Assembly (NCBI GenBank): GCA_035459965.1
Contig: DATHXC010000007.1
Coordinates: 310,001 to 374,000, forward strand
Length of the DNA: 64,000 nucleotides
From: DATHXC01 sp035459965
GTDB lineage: Bacteria; Pseudomonadota; Gammaproteobacteria; Burkholderiales; Methylophilaceae
Direction of reading: 5' to 3'
In this document: positions 51,868 through 61,544 of the stretch, piece by piece
Layout: every line of letters begins with the position of its first letter
Numbering within the stretch: the stretch's first letter is position 1
Made by a program: the position numbers and the translations under genes
The notes under the pieces: generated by a model
Database searches by the model: none
The model's input: only the letters and a program-made list of their open reading frames with translations
Told to the model about the DNA's origin: nothing

Positions 51868-52611
51868 ATGCGAATCCTACTATCCAATGATGACGGCTAT
51901 TTTGCGCCCGGCCTCAATATCCTTGCAGAGCATATTTCCAAAATTGCCGACATTGTCGTGGTGGCACCCGAGCGCAATCGTAGCGGTGCCAGCAATTCAC
52001 TAACACTGGATCGTCCGCTGACAGTACGCCAAGCCAGTAACGGTTTTTACTATGTTAATGGCACGCCGACCGACTGCGTGCACCTTGCAGTCACCGGCCT
52101 ACTCGACCAGCTGCCTGACATGGTGATCTCCGGCATCAACGATGGTGCCAATATGGGCGACGATACCATTTACTCGGGCACGGTCGCTGCTGCCATGGAG
52201 GGATACTTGCTGGGAGTGCCATCATTTGCCATATCGATGTCCCAACATAACGCGACACACTTTGAGACAGCGGCCAAGGTCGTGATTGAGCTGATCCAGC
52301 ATTACGAGAAAAACAGCTTACCTGCCCCTCTGCTGCTCAATGTCAATGTGCCAGATGTGCCTTATGAGCAAATTAAAGGCAAGGTAGTGACAAGGCTCGG
52401 TAAACGCCACAAGGCCGAACCTGTGATCAAATCGCAGACTCCGCGGGGTGAAACTGTCTATTGGGTCGGTGCAGCAGGCAATGCCCAGGATGCTGGTGAA
52501 GGTACGGATTTCTATGCGGTTGCCAACAATCAGGTATCGCTCACACCGTTGCAAATTGACCTCACCAAATTTACGCAACTCGATTCAATCAAGCAATGGC
52601 TAGTGCTGTAA
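51868..52611 (+). CDS. surE: 5'/3'-nucleotidase SurE
   Basis: The protein has 247 residues. It is a metal-dependent nucleoside monophosphatase and exopolyphosphatase of stress survival. The metal site is complete: Asp8 and Asp9 in NDDG, Ser39 in RNRSGAS, and Asn91 in SGINDG. It is followed by pcm with a 16-nt overlap and then by nlpD, the order also found in E. coli. Confidence 0.95.
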   Translation: MRILLSNDDGYFAPGLNILAEHISKIADIVVVAPERNRSGASNSLTLDRPLTVRQASNGFYYVNGTPTDCVHLAVTGLLDQLPDMVISGINDGANMGDDTIYSGTVAAAMEGYLLGVPSFAISMSQHNATHFETAAKVVIELIQHYEKNSLPAPLLLNVNVPDVPYEQIKGKVVTRLGKRHKAEPVIKSQTPRGETVYWVGAAGNAQDAGEGTDFYAVANNQVSLTPLQIDLTKFTQLDSIKQWLVL

Positions 52612-53270
52612 CCATGGGTAAAGTGATTAGCGGTATCGGCATGACCTCCCAGCGCACGCGTGAACGTATGCTCACGCGACTACGCGAACAAGGCATCAAG
52701 GACGAAGTTACTTTATCTGCCATCGGCAGTATTGCCCGCCATATCTTTGTGGATGAAGCCCTGTCATCGCGGGCTTATGAAGATGTGTCACTCCCCATAG
52801 GCTTTGGTCAAACCATCTCGCAGCCTTACATCGTGGCACGTATGACTGAGATCCTGAGGGGTGGTCATACGCTGGGCAAGGTGCTGGAGATTGGCACAGG
52901 CTGCGGTTACCAGACTGCTGTGCTATCAAAAATCGCCAAGGAAGTATATTCAGTAGAGCGCATTAGCCCATTATTGATGAAAGCACGCGGCCACTTGCGT
53001 GAATTACGTATGAGCAATATCAAGCTCAAACATGCAGACGGCACCATGGGTTTGCCAGAGCTGGCACCCTTTGATGGCATTATTGTCACAGCAGCAGCCA
53101 GTCACATCCCCGAAGATTTATTGCAGCAGTTAGCCTTAGGTGGCCGCTTGGTGATTCCGGTAGGTACCGAGGAACAAATTCTTTATGTGATCGAACGTAC
53201 CGAATCTGAGTACATTAAAACCAAGCTTGAAGCGGTGAAGTTTGTACCTCTATTGGGCGGAACTAGCTAA
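52596..53270 (+). CDS. pcm: Protein-L-isoaspartate O-methyltransferase
   Basis: The protein has 224 residues. It uses S-adenosylmethionine to repair damaged isoaspartyl residues in proteins. The SAM-binding loop LEIGTGCGYQTAVLS and the family blocks FVDEALSSRAYEDVSLPIG and GQTISQPY are present. The ATG at 52596 lies inside the surE end; ATGs at 52614 and 52641 are alternatives, none with a clear ribosome site. The coupling to surE favours the first. Confidence 0.93.
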   Translation: MASAVTMGKVISGIGMTSQRTRERMLTRLREQGIKDEVTLSAIGSIARHIFVDEALSSRAYEDVSLPIGFGQTISQPYIVARMTEILRGGHTLGKVLEIGTGCGYQTAVLSKIAKEVYSVERISPLLMKARGHLRELRMSNIKLKHADGTMGLPELAPFDGIIVTAAASHIPEDLLQQLALGGRLVIPVGTEEQILYVIERTESEYIKTKLEAVKFVPLLGGTS

Positions 53271-53333
53271 AACACTGCTAAGAATTGGCTAACCATTCGC
53301 TAACCAGTGAAACTAATTGATAGGCAGAGTTAA

Positions 53334-54365
53334 TTGATTCGTCATTACAAACCAGTTGTTTCATATCTCATCATATTCAGTGTTTCATTATTGACTGCTT
53401 GTGCCAGCACCCATCAGGCCCCGGTCATTGAACGGGCAGCCAGCACAAAACAATCTACCAGCGGCAAACCGCTAGCTAAAAATACAGCCAAGGATTGGCG
53501 CCCTGATTCACATACCGTGAAAAAAGGCGATACGCTATATAGCATAGGCCTGCAATATGGCTATGACTACAAGGAAATCGCTCAGGCTAATAATATTGCT
53601 GCGCCTTACACTATCCATGTCGGGCAACAACTCAAGATCAAGGAATTGAGCACCGTCAAGCCAGCAGAGACAAATGCCGTGACGCCCGCAAACGATAATA
53701 GCGTTGTCGTTACCCCATTAAAAACCGATTCAAATAGCACTTCTGGGTCGGGTACATCCGCGACTGTGACTTCGTCTGTCGTCAGCGAGCCTCCAGTGCT
53801 TAACCAGCCCAAAGCTATCCGCGAACCTTATAGTGAACAGGCAATGATCATCAAAGCACCACCTGCAGCTAAACCTGTTATCACATCACAAGTAAAACCT
53901 GTTGAAACAGCTAAACCAGAAAATACAAAGCCTGACAATGCGAAGCCGGAGACTAGCAAACCAGAAGGACAGAAAACAGATACTGGTGATGATGAAGCCA
54001 TTGATTGGGCCTGGCCTACGGTGGGTAAAGTGATTACCACGTTTAATGACAGTAGCAATGCCAAAGGCATCGATATATCAGGGAATAGCGGCCAGGCAGT
54101 TAATGCAACTGCGGCCGGCAAAGTAATCTATAGCGGTTCAGACCTCCGCGGCTACGGCAAACTAGTGATTATCAAGCACAATAAAACTTATCTTTCCGTA
54201 TACGCGCACAATAGCCAGATCTTGGTAAAAGAAGGTCAAGTTGTCACCAAGGGACAAAAAATCGCAGAGATGGGTGACACCGATGCCGACAGGGTCAAGT
54301 TGCACTTTGAGATTCGTCAGCAAGGAAAATCAGTTGATCCAGGCAAGTATCTTTCAAGCAATTGA
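53334..54365 (+). CDS. nlpD: NlpD-like LysM / LytM-domain lipoprotein
   Basis: The protein has 343 residues. Lipobox LLTAC with Cys23. LysM peptidoglycan-binding module at about 60-104 (HTVKKGDTLYS, then IHVGQQLKI). A disordered Pro/Lys/Thr linker with repeated KPE/KPD units follows. The C-terminal M23/LytM domain is at about 225-340. Zinc ligands of active M23 enzymes are missing (KGIDISG instead of an H-x3-D motif), as in E. coli NlpD, so it is an amidase activator rather than a hydrolase. It starts with TTG. It follows surE-pcm, but rpoS, which follows nlpD in E. coli, is absent here. Confidence 0.92.
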   Translation: MIRHYKPVVSYLIIFSVSLLTACASTHQAPVIERAASTKQSTSGKPLAKNTAKDWRPDSHTVKKGDTLYSIGLQYGYDYKEIAQANNIAAPYTIHVGQQLKIKELSTVKPAETNAVTPANDNSVVVTPLKTDSNSTSGSGTSATVTSSVVSEPPVLNQPKAIREPYSEQAMIIKAPPAAKPVITSQVKPVETAKPENTKPDNAKPETSKPEGQKTDTGDDEAIDWAWPTVGKVITTFNDSSNAKGIDISGNSGQAVNATAAGKVIYSGSDLRGYGKLVIIKHNKTYLSVYAHNSQILVKEGQVVTKGQKIAEMGDTDADRVKLHFEIRQQGKSVDPGKYLSSN

Positions 54366-54427
54366 TAATGCCTATATGCTAGACAGTAACGCTAGTCTGT
54401 TAGTAGGTAACTGACGAGGATAATGTA

Positions 54428-54769
54428 ATGGAAAAGTACGAGAAGAACAGAAATCTAAAGCCTGATACGCTAGTTAAAACCATCACTTCGATCGCCAGTG
54501 TTGCGCTTCTGCTAGTCGGCGTTATTGGTATTGCGGTGCAGTTTTTTCGTGACGATGGCTGGCTACGACAGCTATTGAGCAAGATGCTCGACTCCAATAT
54601 GGGGCTGGCATCCATTCCCCTAGTTATCCTGGTTTTATACTTCATTAATCGCTGGGCGTCTTCGGCGGCCGATGGCAAAGCCTCAACCAGAGGAAACCTG
54701 CCTCTTTACATCATGATGTTGATAGGTGCTTTTTTCCTGTTCCGCATCATTACAACGGGGGACTTTTAA
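54428..54769 (+). CDS. Uncharacterised small membrane protein
   Basis: 113 residues with three hydrophobic segments (about 18-38, 58-76 and 92-107) and a charged start (MEKYEKNRNLKPDT). No motif is recognised. GAGGA lies about 8 nt before the ATG, so translation is well supported. The stop lies inside a hairpin formed by a G5 tract and an 8-C tract (54754-54781). It converges with the Yip1-type gene. Confidence 0.7.
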   Translation: MEKYEKNRNLKPDTLVKTITSIASVALLLVGVIGIAVQFFRDDGWLRQLLSKMLDSNMGLASIPLVILVLYFINRWASSAADGKASTRGNLPLYIMMLIGAFFLFRIITTGDF

Positions 54770-54781
54770 TCCCCCCCCGTT
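54754..54781 (+). terminator. GC-rich hairpin with C8 tract, possible weak terminator
   Basis: AACGGGGG (54754-54761) can pair with CCCCCGTT (54774-54781). There is no T-run, so termination is uncertain. The eight-C tract is unusual for this window. Confidence 0.35.
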
Positions 54782-54795
54782 AAGGCTTCGATGCT

Positions 54796-55413
54796 TTAAG
54801 TCCCAACTGAGGCCGCTGCAAACTGCAAGTTTTGCACGCTGCCCCATACCATCAGTGTACATACCATCAAAAATCCCCAGGCAGTTGCTCCTGCCATCAA
54901 TACAGCCCCAAAGAACAATAATGCGTGGCCTTTTTCCTTAATCTCAAATACCACGGGAATCCCGTAATAAATAAAGCCTGCAGAAGCCATCATGGCTAAA
55001 GAAGTGATACCGATATTGACCAGCAAATCCGGTATGACTAGAAAAACAGGTGCCATCCACAGAGGTGTCGGTGCCACAGCAGCCAGGATAAATGCCTGCC
55101 GGTAAGTCGGGTGTATTTCTGCCACTTCAGCCAATTGGCGCACTATGCTTGCCATGACAGGCACAACCACCAGTTGCACCAGAAAAAATGCAATGGAGAC
55201 AATAATGATTCTATTGTCGGGAATTAAATGGATTAAATCAAAGAGCGCATCGCCGTGATGTTTGCCTGAAAAATAGATCATCAACGGGGGAATTAAGGCA
55301 AACGGGATGACATGCAACATGTAAAGCTGATGGATAGAAGGCTGACTTTGCATCAACCCTTTCCAGCCTTGCGTAGGTGTAAAAAACAACTGTACCAGCG
55401 TGGTAGGTTTCAT
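54796..55413 (-). CDS. Yip1-family membrane protein
   Basis: 205 residues from the ATG at 55413, which has GGAG 6 nt upstream; an ATG four codons earlier has none. Five or six membrane segments follow a short cytoplasmic start with the pattern LFFTPTQGWKGL, common in Yip1/DUF1282 proteins. Function is unknown in bacteria. It is convergent with the small membrane protein and lies upstream of chrA's 3' end on the same strand. Confidence 0.8.
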   Translation of the reverse strand: MKPTTLVQLFFTPTQGWKGLMQSQPSIHQLYMLHVIPFALIPPLMIYFSGKHHGDALFDLIHLIPDNRIIIVSIAFFLVQLVVVPVMASIVRQLAEVAEIHPTYRQAFILAAVAPTPLWMAPVFLVIPDLLVNIGITSLAMMASAGFIYYGIPVVFEIKEKGHALLFFGAVLMAGATAWGFLMVCTLMVWGSVQNLQFAAASVGT

Positions 55414-55515
55414 ACTCTTCTCCATATTACTATAGTTATAGATACAACTTTTTTAGAAAGTATATGCCTAATTGTAACTAAATGTAAATTTTTTGGAGAT
55501 AAAACTTAGCCTGTA

Positions 55516-56841
55516 TTAAAGCATTGTTTTATATACAAATCCCAACACTGAAAACACCAGAATCAGCAGGATGACGCTTACTTTATAACGCTGCAAAGCA
55601 AGCAGCGCGACCCCAGCAGCCAATGCAGAAAAAGCATCAAAGCCATTATGTAATCCATGTGGCCAAAACACGTGATAGGCAAAAAATACTGCCAGATTCA
55701 GGATCACACCTACAACGGCAGCAGTAATCGCTGTCAGCGGCGCTGTAAATTTAAGATTACCTTGCGTGGATTCGACCAAAGGCCCACCCGCAAAAATAAA
55801 TACAAATGAGGGTAGAAAAGTGAAAAGAGTAGTCACGCAAGCCGCTGCTATTCCAGCAAGTAGCAAACTATCACTGCCGAATATATGATGCGTCCAGCCA
55901 CCGACAAAGCCGACAAAGGCTACCACCATAATCAAGGGGCCTGGCGTTGTTTCACCCAGCGCCAGACCATCCATCATTTGTGTCGCGCTTAGCCAGCCAT
56001 GCGCCTGCACCGCGCCCTGAAATACGTAGGGTAATACTGCGTAAGCACCGCCAAAAGTAAGCAAAGCAGCTTTGGAGAAAAACAGCGCCATCTGCGTTAA
56101 CACTGCATGCCAGCCGTAAAGCATGGTAAGAGCGCCCAGTGAAACTGCCCACAATAATAGTCCTGCAGTAAAAAGCAGTATCAATCTTTTCAGACTAAAT
56201 CTGGCGTGGGCAGGTGTAGGCGTATTGTCGCCAATCACCGCGTCATGAACGACCTGTTCGGAAGCTTGGTGTGTAGGCTTGGCACTAAATTTTTCTGGCA
56301 CAAAACGGTTGCCCAGATAGCCTAGTAAACCAGCCGATAAAATAACGTAGGGAAAAGGTACATTGAATACAGCAATTGCCAGAAATGCCATTGCCGCAAT
56401 GGACCATAAAAGGCTATTTTTAAGGACTCGCGAGCCAATTCGGTAGGCTGCAAACAGCACAATCGCCACAACTGCAGGCTTGATACCGTAAAGTATGCCT
56501 GCTATTTGTGGCAGCTCACCATAGGCAAGATATATCCAGCTCAGGCCAATAAGAATAAGTAGCGATGGTAATACAAACAGGCAACCGGCAATTATTCCAC
56601 CCCATGTTCGATGCATCAGCCAGCCGATATAGGTGGCCAATTGCTGCGCTTCAGGGCCTGGCAATAGCATGCAATAGTTGAGTGCGTGCAAAAAACGCTT
56701 TTCGGATATCCAACGTTTTTTCACCACTAGGTCTTCATGCATGATTGCAATCTGGCCTGCGGGCCCGCCAAAACTGATAAAACCCAGCCTGAGCCAATAC
56801 CAGAATGCTTGAGAGAAAGTGGGAGGATTAGGCTTATTCAT
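55516..56841 (-). CDS. chrA: Chromate transporter family protein, two-domain type
   Basis: The protein has 441 residues, the long form with two homologous ChrA domains (about 8-195 and 225-435) joined by a hydrophilic loop. The first starts with FWYWLRLGFISFGGPAGQIAIMH, and the second repeats the pattern with FFSKAALLTFGGAYAVLPY. The motif LPGPEAQQLATYIG is typical. ChrA exports chromate, probably by proton coupling; the natural substrate may differ. No chromate regulator (chrB) is adjacent. Confidence 0.9.
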   Translation of the reverse strand: MNKPNPPTFSQAFWYWLRLGFISFGGPAGQIAIMHEDLVVKKRWISEKRFLHALNYCMLLPGPEAQQLATYIGWLMHRTWGGIIAGCLFVLPSLLILIGLSWIYLAYGELPQIAGILYGIKPAVVAIVLFAAYRIGSRVLKNSLLWSIAAMAFLAIAVFNVPFPYVILSAGLLGYLGNRFVPEKFSAKPTHQASEQVVHDAVIGDNTPTPAHARFSLKRLILLFTAGLLLWAVSLGALTMLYGWHAVLTQMALFFSKAALLTFGGAYAVLPYVFQGAVQAHGWLSATQMMDGLALGETTPGPLIMVVAFVGFVGGWTHHIFGSDSLLLAGIAAACVTTLFTFLPSFVFIFAGGPLVESTQGNLKFTAPLTAITAAVVGVILNLAVFFAYHVFWPHGLHNGFDAFSALAAGVALLALQRYKVSVILLILVFSVLGFVYKTML

Positions 56842-57008
56842 CTGGGTGATATTCTTAGGTGTTTTACAGTGTCACTATAAAGCAAAAAGTCTCACGAAAT
56901 TGCGTCAAAATTGCGTGTGGCACACTCCATCGAATATCATAGCAACCTTGGTTAAAAGTAAACACTGGTTAAAAGCATTCGGCTTTGAAGCTATTTAGAG
57001 AGAAATTC

Positions 57009-57947
57009 GTGTCAAATTTTATTGTTGCTGCCTTATATAAATTCGCCAAATTGCCTGACTATCAGGCGCTTCAGCCCGGGCTGCTTGATTTTTGTGTAAA
57101 GCATGGCCTGAAAGGCACGCTGCTATTGGCTGAGGAGGGCATCAATGGCACTGTGGCGGGTAGTCGTGCAGACATAGATGCCCTGATGGCCTATCTTAAG
57201 CTGGACTCGCGCTTAGTCACGATTGAGCATAAAGAGTCGTTTGCCGACGAAATGCCTTTTTACCGCATGAAGGTACGGCTGAAAAAAGAAATCGTCACCA
57301 TGGGCGTGCCGGGCATAAACCCGAATGAAAAGGTTGGCACATATGTAGCACCGGAGAACTGGAATGCGCTTATCTCAGACCCGGATGTGGTGCTAATCGA
57401 TACGCGTAATGCCTATGAATATGACATCGGCACGTTTAAAGGCGCCATAGATCCCCATACCACGACATTCCGTGAGTTCCCGGAATATGTAGCCAAAAAC
57501 CTGGATCCGGCGAAACATAAAAAAGTCGCGATGTTCTGTACCGGCGGCATACGTTGCGAAAAAGCCAGCGCATTCATGATGGAGCAAGGATTTGAAGAGG
57601 TTTACCACCTACAGGGTGGTATTCTTAAATACTTGGAAAACGTCCCAAAAGAGGAAAGTATGTGGGAGGGAGAATGCTTCGTGTTTGACCAACGCGTTGC
57701 AGTCCGCCACGGCTTAGAGCTTGGCGATTATGACCAGTGCCACGCCTGCCGTCACCCGCTATCACCAGAGGAAATGCAATCTAGCCAATACGTTGCCGGT
57801 ATTTCGTGTCGACATTGTTACAACAAGCTCTCTGAAGAAAAACGAGCTAGCGTTACTGAGCGGCAAAAACAGATCACCTTAGCCAAACAGCGCGGCGATG
57901 CACATATCGGCAAATACCTGAAACGGGATCATAAAAAGCACTGTTAA
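57009..57947 (+). CDS. trhO: tRNA uridine-34 hydroxylase, rhodanese family
   Basis: 312 residues from the GTG at 57009, which has AGAGAG about 7 nt upstream. A TTG at 56985 would add eight residues that do not match the family start. TrhO hydroxylates U34 of some tRNAs in an oxygen-dependent way. The N-terminal acylphosphatase-like part (LLLAEEGINGTVAG) leads to a rhodanese domain with Cys177 in FCTGGIRCEKASA. The C-terminal part has CHACRHP and CRHCYN pairs that may bind zinc. The stop lies inside the terminator at 57933. Confidence 0.93.
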   Translation: MSNFIVAALYKFAKLPDYQALQPGLLDFCVKHGLKGTLLLAEEGINGTVAGSRADIDALMAYLKLDSRLVTIEHKESFADEMPFYRMKVRLKKEIVTMGVPGINPNEKVGTYVAPENWNALISDPDVVLIDTRNAYEYDIGTFKGAIDPHTTTFREFPEYVAKNLDPAKHKKVAMFCTGGIRCEKASAFMMEQGFEEVYHLQGGILKYLENVPKEESMWEGECFVFDQRVAVRHGLELGDYDQCHACRHPLSPEEMQSSQYVAGISCRHCYNKLSEEKRASVTERQKQITLAKQRGDAHIGKYLKRDHKKHC

Positions 57948-57972
57948 GTTACTTAACTTAACAGTGCTTTTT
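57933..57972. terminator. 17-bp bidirectional terminator between trhO and tRNA-Ser
   Basis: A perfect 17-bp stem (57933-57949 with 57956-57972) with a 6-nt loop and A/T ends. It contains the trhO stop codon and lies 3 nt from the end of the minus-strand tRNA-Ser, so it ends both transcripts. Confidence 0.92.
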
Positions 57973-58064
<92 letters not shown>

Positions 58065-58161
58065 GAATACTAGGCTGCACAACCATTTTCAGGCTGGCGG
58101 CGGATTATATCGTAATCCGGGCTGATACCAAATAGCATCCATCCAAATTACTCAATATCAG

Positions 58162-59412
58162 CTAGCGTCGGCCTTGCAATAAATAAGCTTTTACCGAGCC
58201 CTTGCCTTTAACCGAAATCATTCCCCGGTCTTCAAATACATATTGGTTCTTAAGCAACTCATGAGTAGATTCAGTGACTTGTATAGAGCCAGATACCCCA
58301 TATTGCTCCATGCGGCTGGCAAGATTAACCGCATCCCCCCATAAATCGTAGCTGAATTTAGTCGTGCCGATGACACCAGCGATCACGGGGCCGCTGTTGA
58401 TACCAATACGCATCGAGATTTTCTGGCCAGTCTGCTCTGAAACTTTTGCCAGCACCAGGCCGATCTCAAGCGCCATTTCTGCTACAGCGACTGCGTGATC
58501 GGAGCGAATACTCGGGACGCCACCAGCTACCATGTAAGAATCACCAATGGTCTTGATTTTTTCCAGGCCATGTTTTTCGGTCAGCACATCAAACTCCGAA
58601 AATACCCGATTCAACAGATCGACCAGATTGGTAGCGGCCATGCCTTCTGTAATGCCGGTAAAGTCTACCAAGTCAGCAAACATGATGGTTGCCGATTCGT
58701 AGCTATCCGCAATTTTATAGTCATCCTGCTTCAGCCTGTCTACAATGGGTTGGGGGAAGATATTCAGCAGCAACTTCTCCGAACGTGCCTGCTCGGCTTC
58801 CAGTGCATCCAGTACGCGGGCTTTTTGTGCCTGAAAGTAGCGCATCACGCCATACAGAATACTGGCTACACCTATCAGGTTCATGAGAAAGAACAGGTCT
58901 TTAATATGATTGGGGATTTGCAAAGCACTGCTGGCAAATACCGAATTCAGTTGCCATGATACTGCTGCAAGTGCCAGGAACAGGCCGAACCAAGGCGTTG
59001 ATTGCCGGGCGCCCAGTATCATCAACGCCCCTACTGGTGACAGGATAGCCCATATCGCCAAACCACTCGACGCACCAAAACCGCCCACCACCCATTGCAT
59101 GAAAAAAGGCATCACCAGCAGCATCAATAGCTGAGTGAAGGTGAAATAGTCAAACCGCTTCAGTCGGTAAAAAATCAACAGGCTGGTGTAGGAAATGATC
59201 AGGTAAAAATAAGGGACTGCGGCCATGAGTGCATAGCCATCACCCAAACTGGAAAGAACATATATCCAGAAAAAACAGATCAGTGTTTCGGCTAAAACCA
59301 GGAAATAAAGAATGCTTTTACCAATCAGGTCGGTACGCAGATCACCTCTTCCAGGAATGATTGTCCGGGAAATCACGCTCAGTGGATTTGAGATTTTGGA
59401 TAAGACGCTCAT
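58162..59412 (-). CDS. Membrane class III adenylate/guanylate cyclase
   Basis: The protein has 416 residues. Six hydrophobic segments at about 30-195 form an integral sensor. A coiled linker (about 193-215, AQKARVLDALEAEQARSEKLL) leads to a class III cyclase domain (about 240-400). The metal-binding residues are Asp247 (FADLVDF) and Asp291 (KTIGDSYM), and the late block is YDLWGDAVNLASRME. All catalytic positions seem intact. The Lys before TIGD and the later Asp in YDLWGD fit an ATP-specific enzyme, so cAMP is the likely product. It has no CHASE2 domain, so it differs from the island cyclase. Confidence 0.9.
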   Translation of the reverse strand: MSVLSKISNPLSVISRTIIPGRGDLRTDLIGKSILYFLVLAETLICFFWIYVLSSLGDGYALMAAVPYFYLIISYTSLLIFYRLKRFDYFTFTQLLMLLVMPFFMQWVVGGFGASSGLAIWAILSPVGALMILGARQSTPWFGLFLALAAVSWQLNSVFASSALQIPNHIKDLFFLMNLIGVASILYGVMRYFQAQKARVLDALEAEQARSEKLLLNIFPQPIVDRLKQDDYKIADSYESATIMFADLVDFTGITEGMAATNLVDLLNRVFSEFDVLTEKHGLEKIKTIGDSYMVAGGVPSIRSDHAVAVAEMALEIGLVLAKVSEQTGQKISMRIGINSGPVIAGVIGTTKFSYDLWGDAVNLASRMEQYGVSGSIQVTESTHELLKNQYVFEDRGMISVKGKGSVKAYLLQGRR

Positions 59413-59619
59413 TACTTTAATTGCATGCTTTTCTTGTGTATTTTTATATTGAGTTATTTTTATTTAGTAGGACATTTGTCACTATATCGCATGGGGTATA
59501 TCCCTGCTAGCAAGCAATTTGTTAACAATTGTTTTTTACAAAAAACGTCACTTCTTTAATAGCAGACAAATAATACATTGAATAACTGAATGCACGTAAT
59601 TTGATGTAAAATCATGTCT

Positions 59620-59718
59620 GGCGGGCCTCCCCGCATTGCAAAATAGCCAACCTGGTCAGGTCCGGAAGGAAGCAGCCACAACTGTTGAAGCAAGTGCCGG
59701 GGGTTTGGCTCGCCTCTC
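59620..59718 (+). ncRNA. ffs: Signal recognition particle RNA, small (4.5S) type
   Basis: The conserved apical core GGTCAGGTCCGGAAGGAAGCAGCC lies at 59654-59677, flanked by pairing arms. The 5' GGCGGGCC pairs with 3' GGCTCGCC, and CCCCGC pairs near GCCGGGG. Length is about 99 nt, the small proteobacterial form that binds Ffh. It lies directly upstream of dnaX, a common betaproteobacterial order. Confidence 0.95.
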
Positions 59719-59842
59719 TGATTTTCTCAATTACACGTTAGTTTCAATCGACGGATAGTCAATCTGACTGACGTTCTGCTTTGGACTAAACGTGCGTTTT
59801 GGGCTAAAGTAAAATCCTTAATTTTATTGAGTCGCATATTCC

Positions 59843-61513
59843 ATGAGCTATCAGGTGCTTGCCCGCAAATGGCGCCCCAAGTCGTTTGAAACGCTTGTTG
59901 GCCAGGAGCATGTAGTACGCGCACTTACCAACGCGCTCGAACAGCAGCGCCTGCATCATGCTTACCTGTTTACCGGCACTCGCGGTGTCGGAAAGACGAC
60001 CATTGCACGTATTCTGGCAAAATCCCTTAATTGTGAAACTGGCATCACTGCGCATCCATGTGGCGTTTGTGCAGCATGTGTAGGTATCGATAGCGACCGT
60101 TTCATTGATTACATTGAAATGAATGCAGCATCCACGCGCGGCATCGACGATGTCAGGTCTTTGCTTGAACAGGCCACCTATGCGCCAAACCAGGGCCGCT
60201 TCAAAGTGTTCATGCTTGATGAGGTTCATCAACTCACCAAAGAGGCCTTTAATGCCTTACTGAAAACACTTGAGGAGCCGCCGGCCCACGTCAAATTCAT
60301 TCTTGGCACTACAGACCCTCAAAAAGTCCCTGTGACTGTGCTGTCGCGGTGTTTGCAGTTTAATTTACGTCAAATGTCGACCTCTTCTATTACCACGCAT
60401 TTGCAATCTGTATTGACGCAAGAGAATGTCGTTTTTGAAGCCCCTGCCCTGCAACTCATCGCGCGCGCGGCCGCTGGTAGCATGCGTGACGCACTATCGC
60501 TACTGGATCAGGCTATAGCTTATGGCGGCAATGCCGTGCATGAAAAAGAAGTGCGCGCTATGTTGGGTGCGGTGGATCAAAGTTACCTGTTTGACTTGCT
60601 CAATGCTTTGCTGAACCAGGATGGCCCTGGCCTGATAGCGCGGGCACAAGCAATGGAACAACGCAGTTTGTCATTCGATACCGCATTAAATGACCTTGCT
60701 AACCTGTTACAGCAGATTGCAGTTACACAGAATGTGCCCGAAAGCGTTGCCAGTGATTTACCAGAACGGGCCATGCTAATGGAATTGGCGCAAAAATTAA
60801 GCGCCGAAGAAGTACAGCTTTATTACCAGATCGCGCTGCTGGGTCGTCGTGACCTAGGCTTGGCCCCTGATGAATTTGCCGGCTTTACCATGAGTCTGTT
60901 ACGTATGCTGGCATTTCGGCCAGGTGATAGCGCTCAGCAAAAAACTAACGCACCAACAAAGCAAACAGTTGCTCCAATCGTAACGCCTGCCATCACACCA
61001 AGCCTAACGGCTATACCTGTCGCCACCCAACAGGCAGCTCAGGAATACCCTTTAACAGCACCAGAAACTCCAACAGCCATCACCTCACAAGTATCTGAAC
61101 CTGCTCCTTCACCGCCTGTAAGCCGGGAGCCGGATAGTTTCGACGGCAATTGGCGAGGTCTGGTCGACCAGCTCAAGTTGGGCTTGGCGCGCGCCCTGGC
61201 GCAAAACTGTGAGCTTGCAAGTTTTGATGCAACCCATATTTATTTAACTGTGCCAGAAGCACAAAAACACCTGCTTGATCCGAACTATCAGGAAAAATTA
61301 CGCTCTGCCATACAGCAACACTTTGGCAGGAAGATACAGCTGAGTTTTGAAGTGGGTGGCAGTGGCAATACACCTGCCGTGCAAATCACTCAGGAGAAGG
61401 CAGCTATACAGTCACAGGCTGTCACTGCCATTCAGGAGGATGACTTTGTGCAGGCATTAGTCAAAGACTTTGGCGCACAGATTATTCCTTCCAGCATTAA
61501 ACCTATCCAATAA
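59843..61513 (+). CDS. dnaX: DNA polymerase III subunits gamma/tau
   Basis: 556-residue clamp-loader ATPase. Walker A GTRGVGKT lies at 45-52. Zinc ligands are Cys64, Cys73, Cys76 and Cys79. The DEVHQLT box and the SRC motif follow. The C-terminal half has a Pro/Thr-rich linker (about 365-430) and a tau domain that would contact the polymerase. No clear programmed frameshift site was found, so only the long form is assumed. It is followed by ybaB and recR, the usual order. Confidence 0.95.
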   Translation: MSYQVLARKWRPKSFETLVGQEHVVRALTNALEQQRLHHAYLFTGTRGVGKTTIARILAKSLNCETGITAHPCGVCAACVGIDSDRFIDYIEMNAASTRGIDDVRSLLEQATYAPNQGRFKVFMLDEVHQLTKEAFNALLKTLEEPPAHVKFILGTTDPQKVPVTVLSRCLQFNLRQMSTSSITTHLQSVLTQENVVFEAPALQLIARAAAGSMRDALSLLDQAIAYGGNAVHEKEVRAMLGAVDQSYLFDLLNALLNQDGPGLIARAQAMEQRSLSFDTALNDLANLLQQIAVTQNVPESVASDLPERAMLMELAQKLSAEEVQLYYQIALLGRRDLGLAPDEFAGFTMSLLRMLAFRPGDSAQQKTNAPTKQTVAPIVTPAITPSLTAIPVATQQAAQEYPLTAPETPTAITSQVSEPAPSPPVSREPDSFDGNWRGLVDQLKLGLARALAQNCELASFDATHIYLTVPEAQKHLLDPNYQEKLRSAIQQHFGRKIQLSFEVGGSGNTPAVQITQEKAAIQSQAVTAIQEDDFVQALVKDFGAQIIPSSIKPIQ

Positions 61514-61544
61514 ACCATCTATATAAATTTAGGAGATCAAGATC

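Noticed and set aside
60937..60944. A-rich run in dnaX as a frameshift site for the gamma subunit
   Set aside because: The run is not in the reading frame needed for a -1 slippery heptamer, and no stimulating stem was found.
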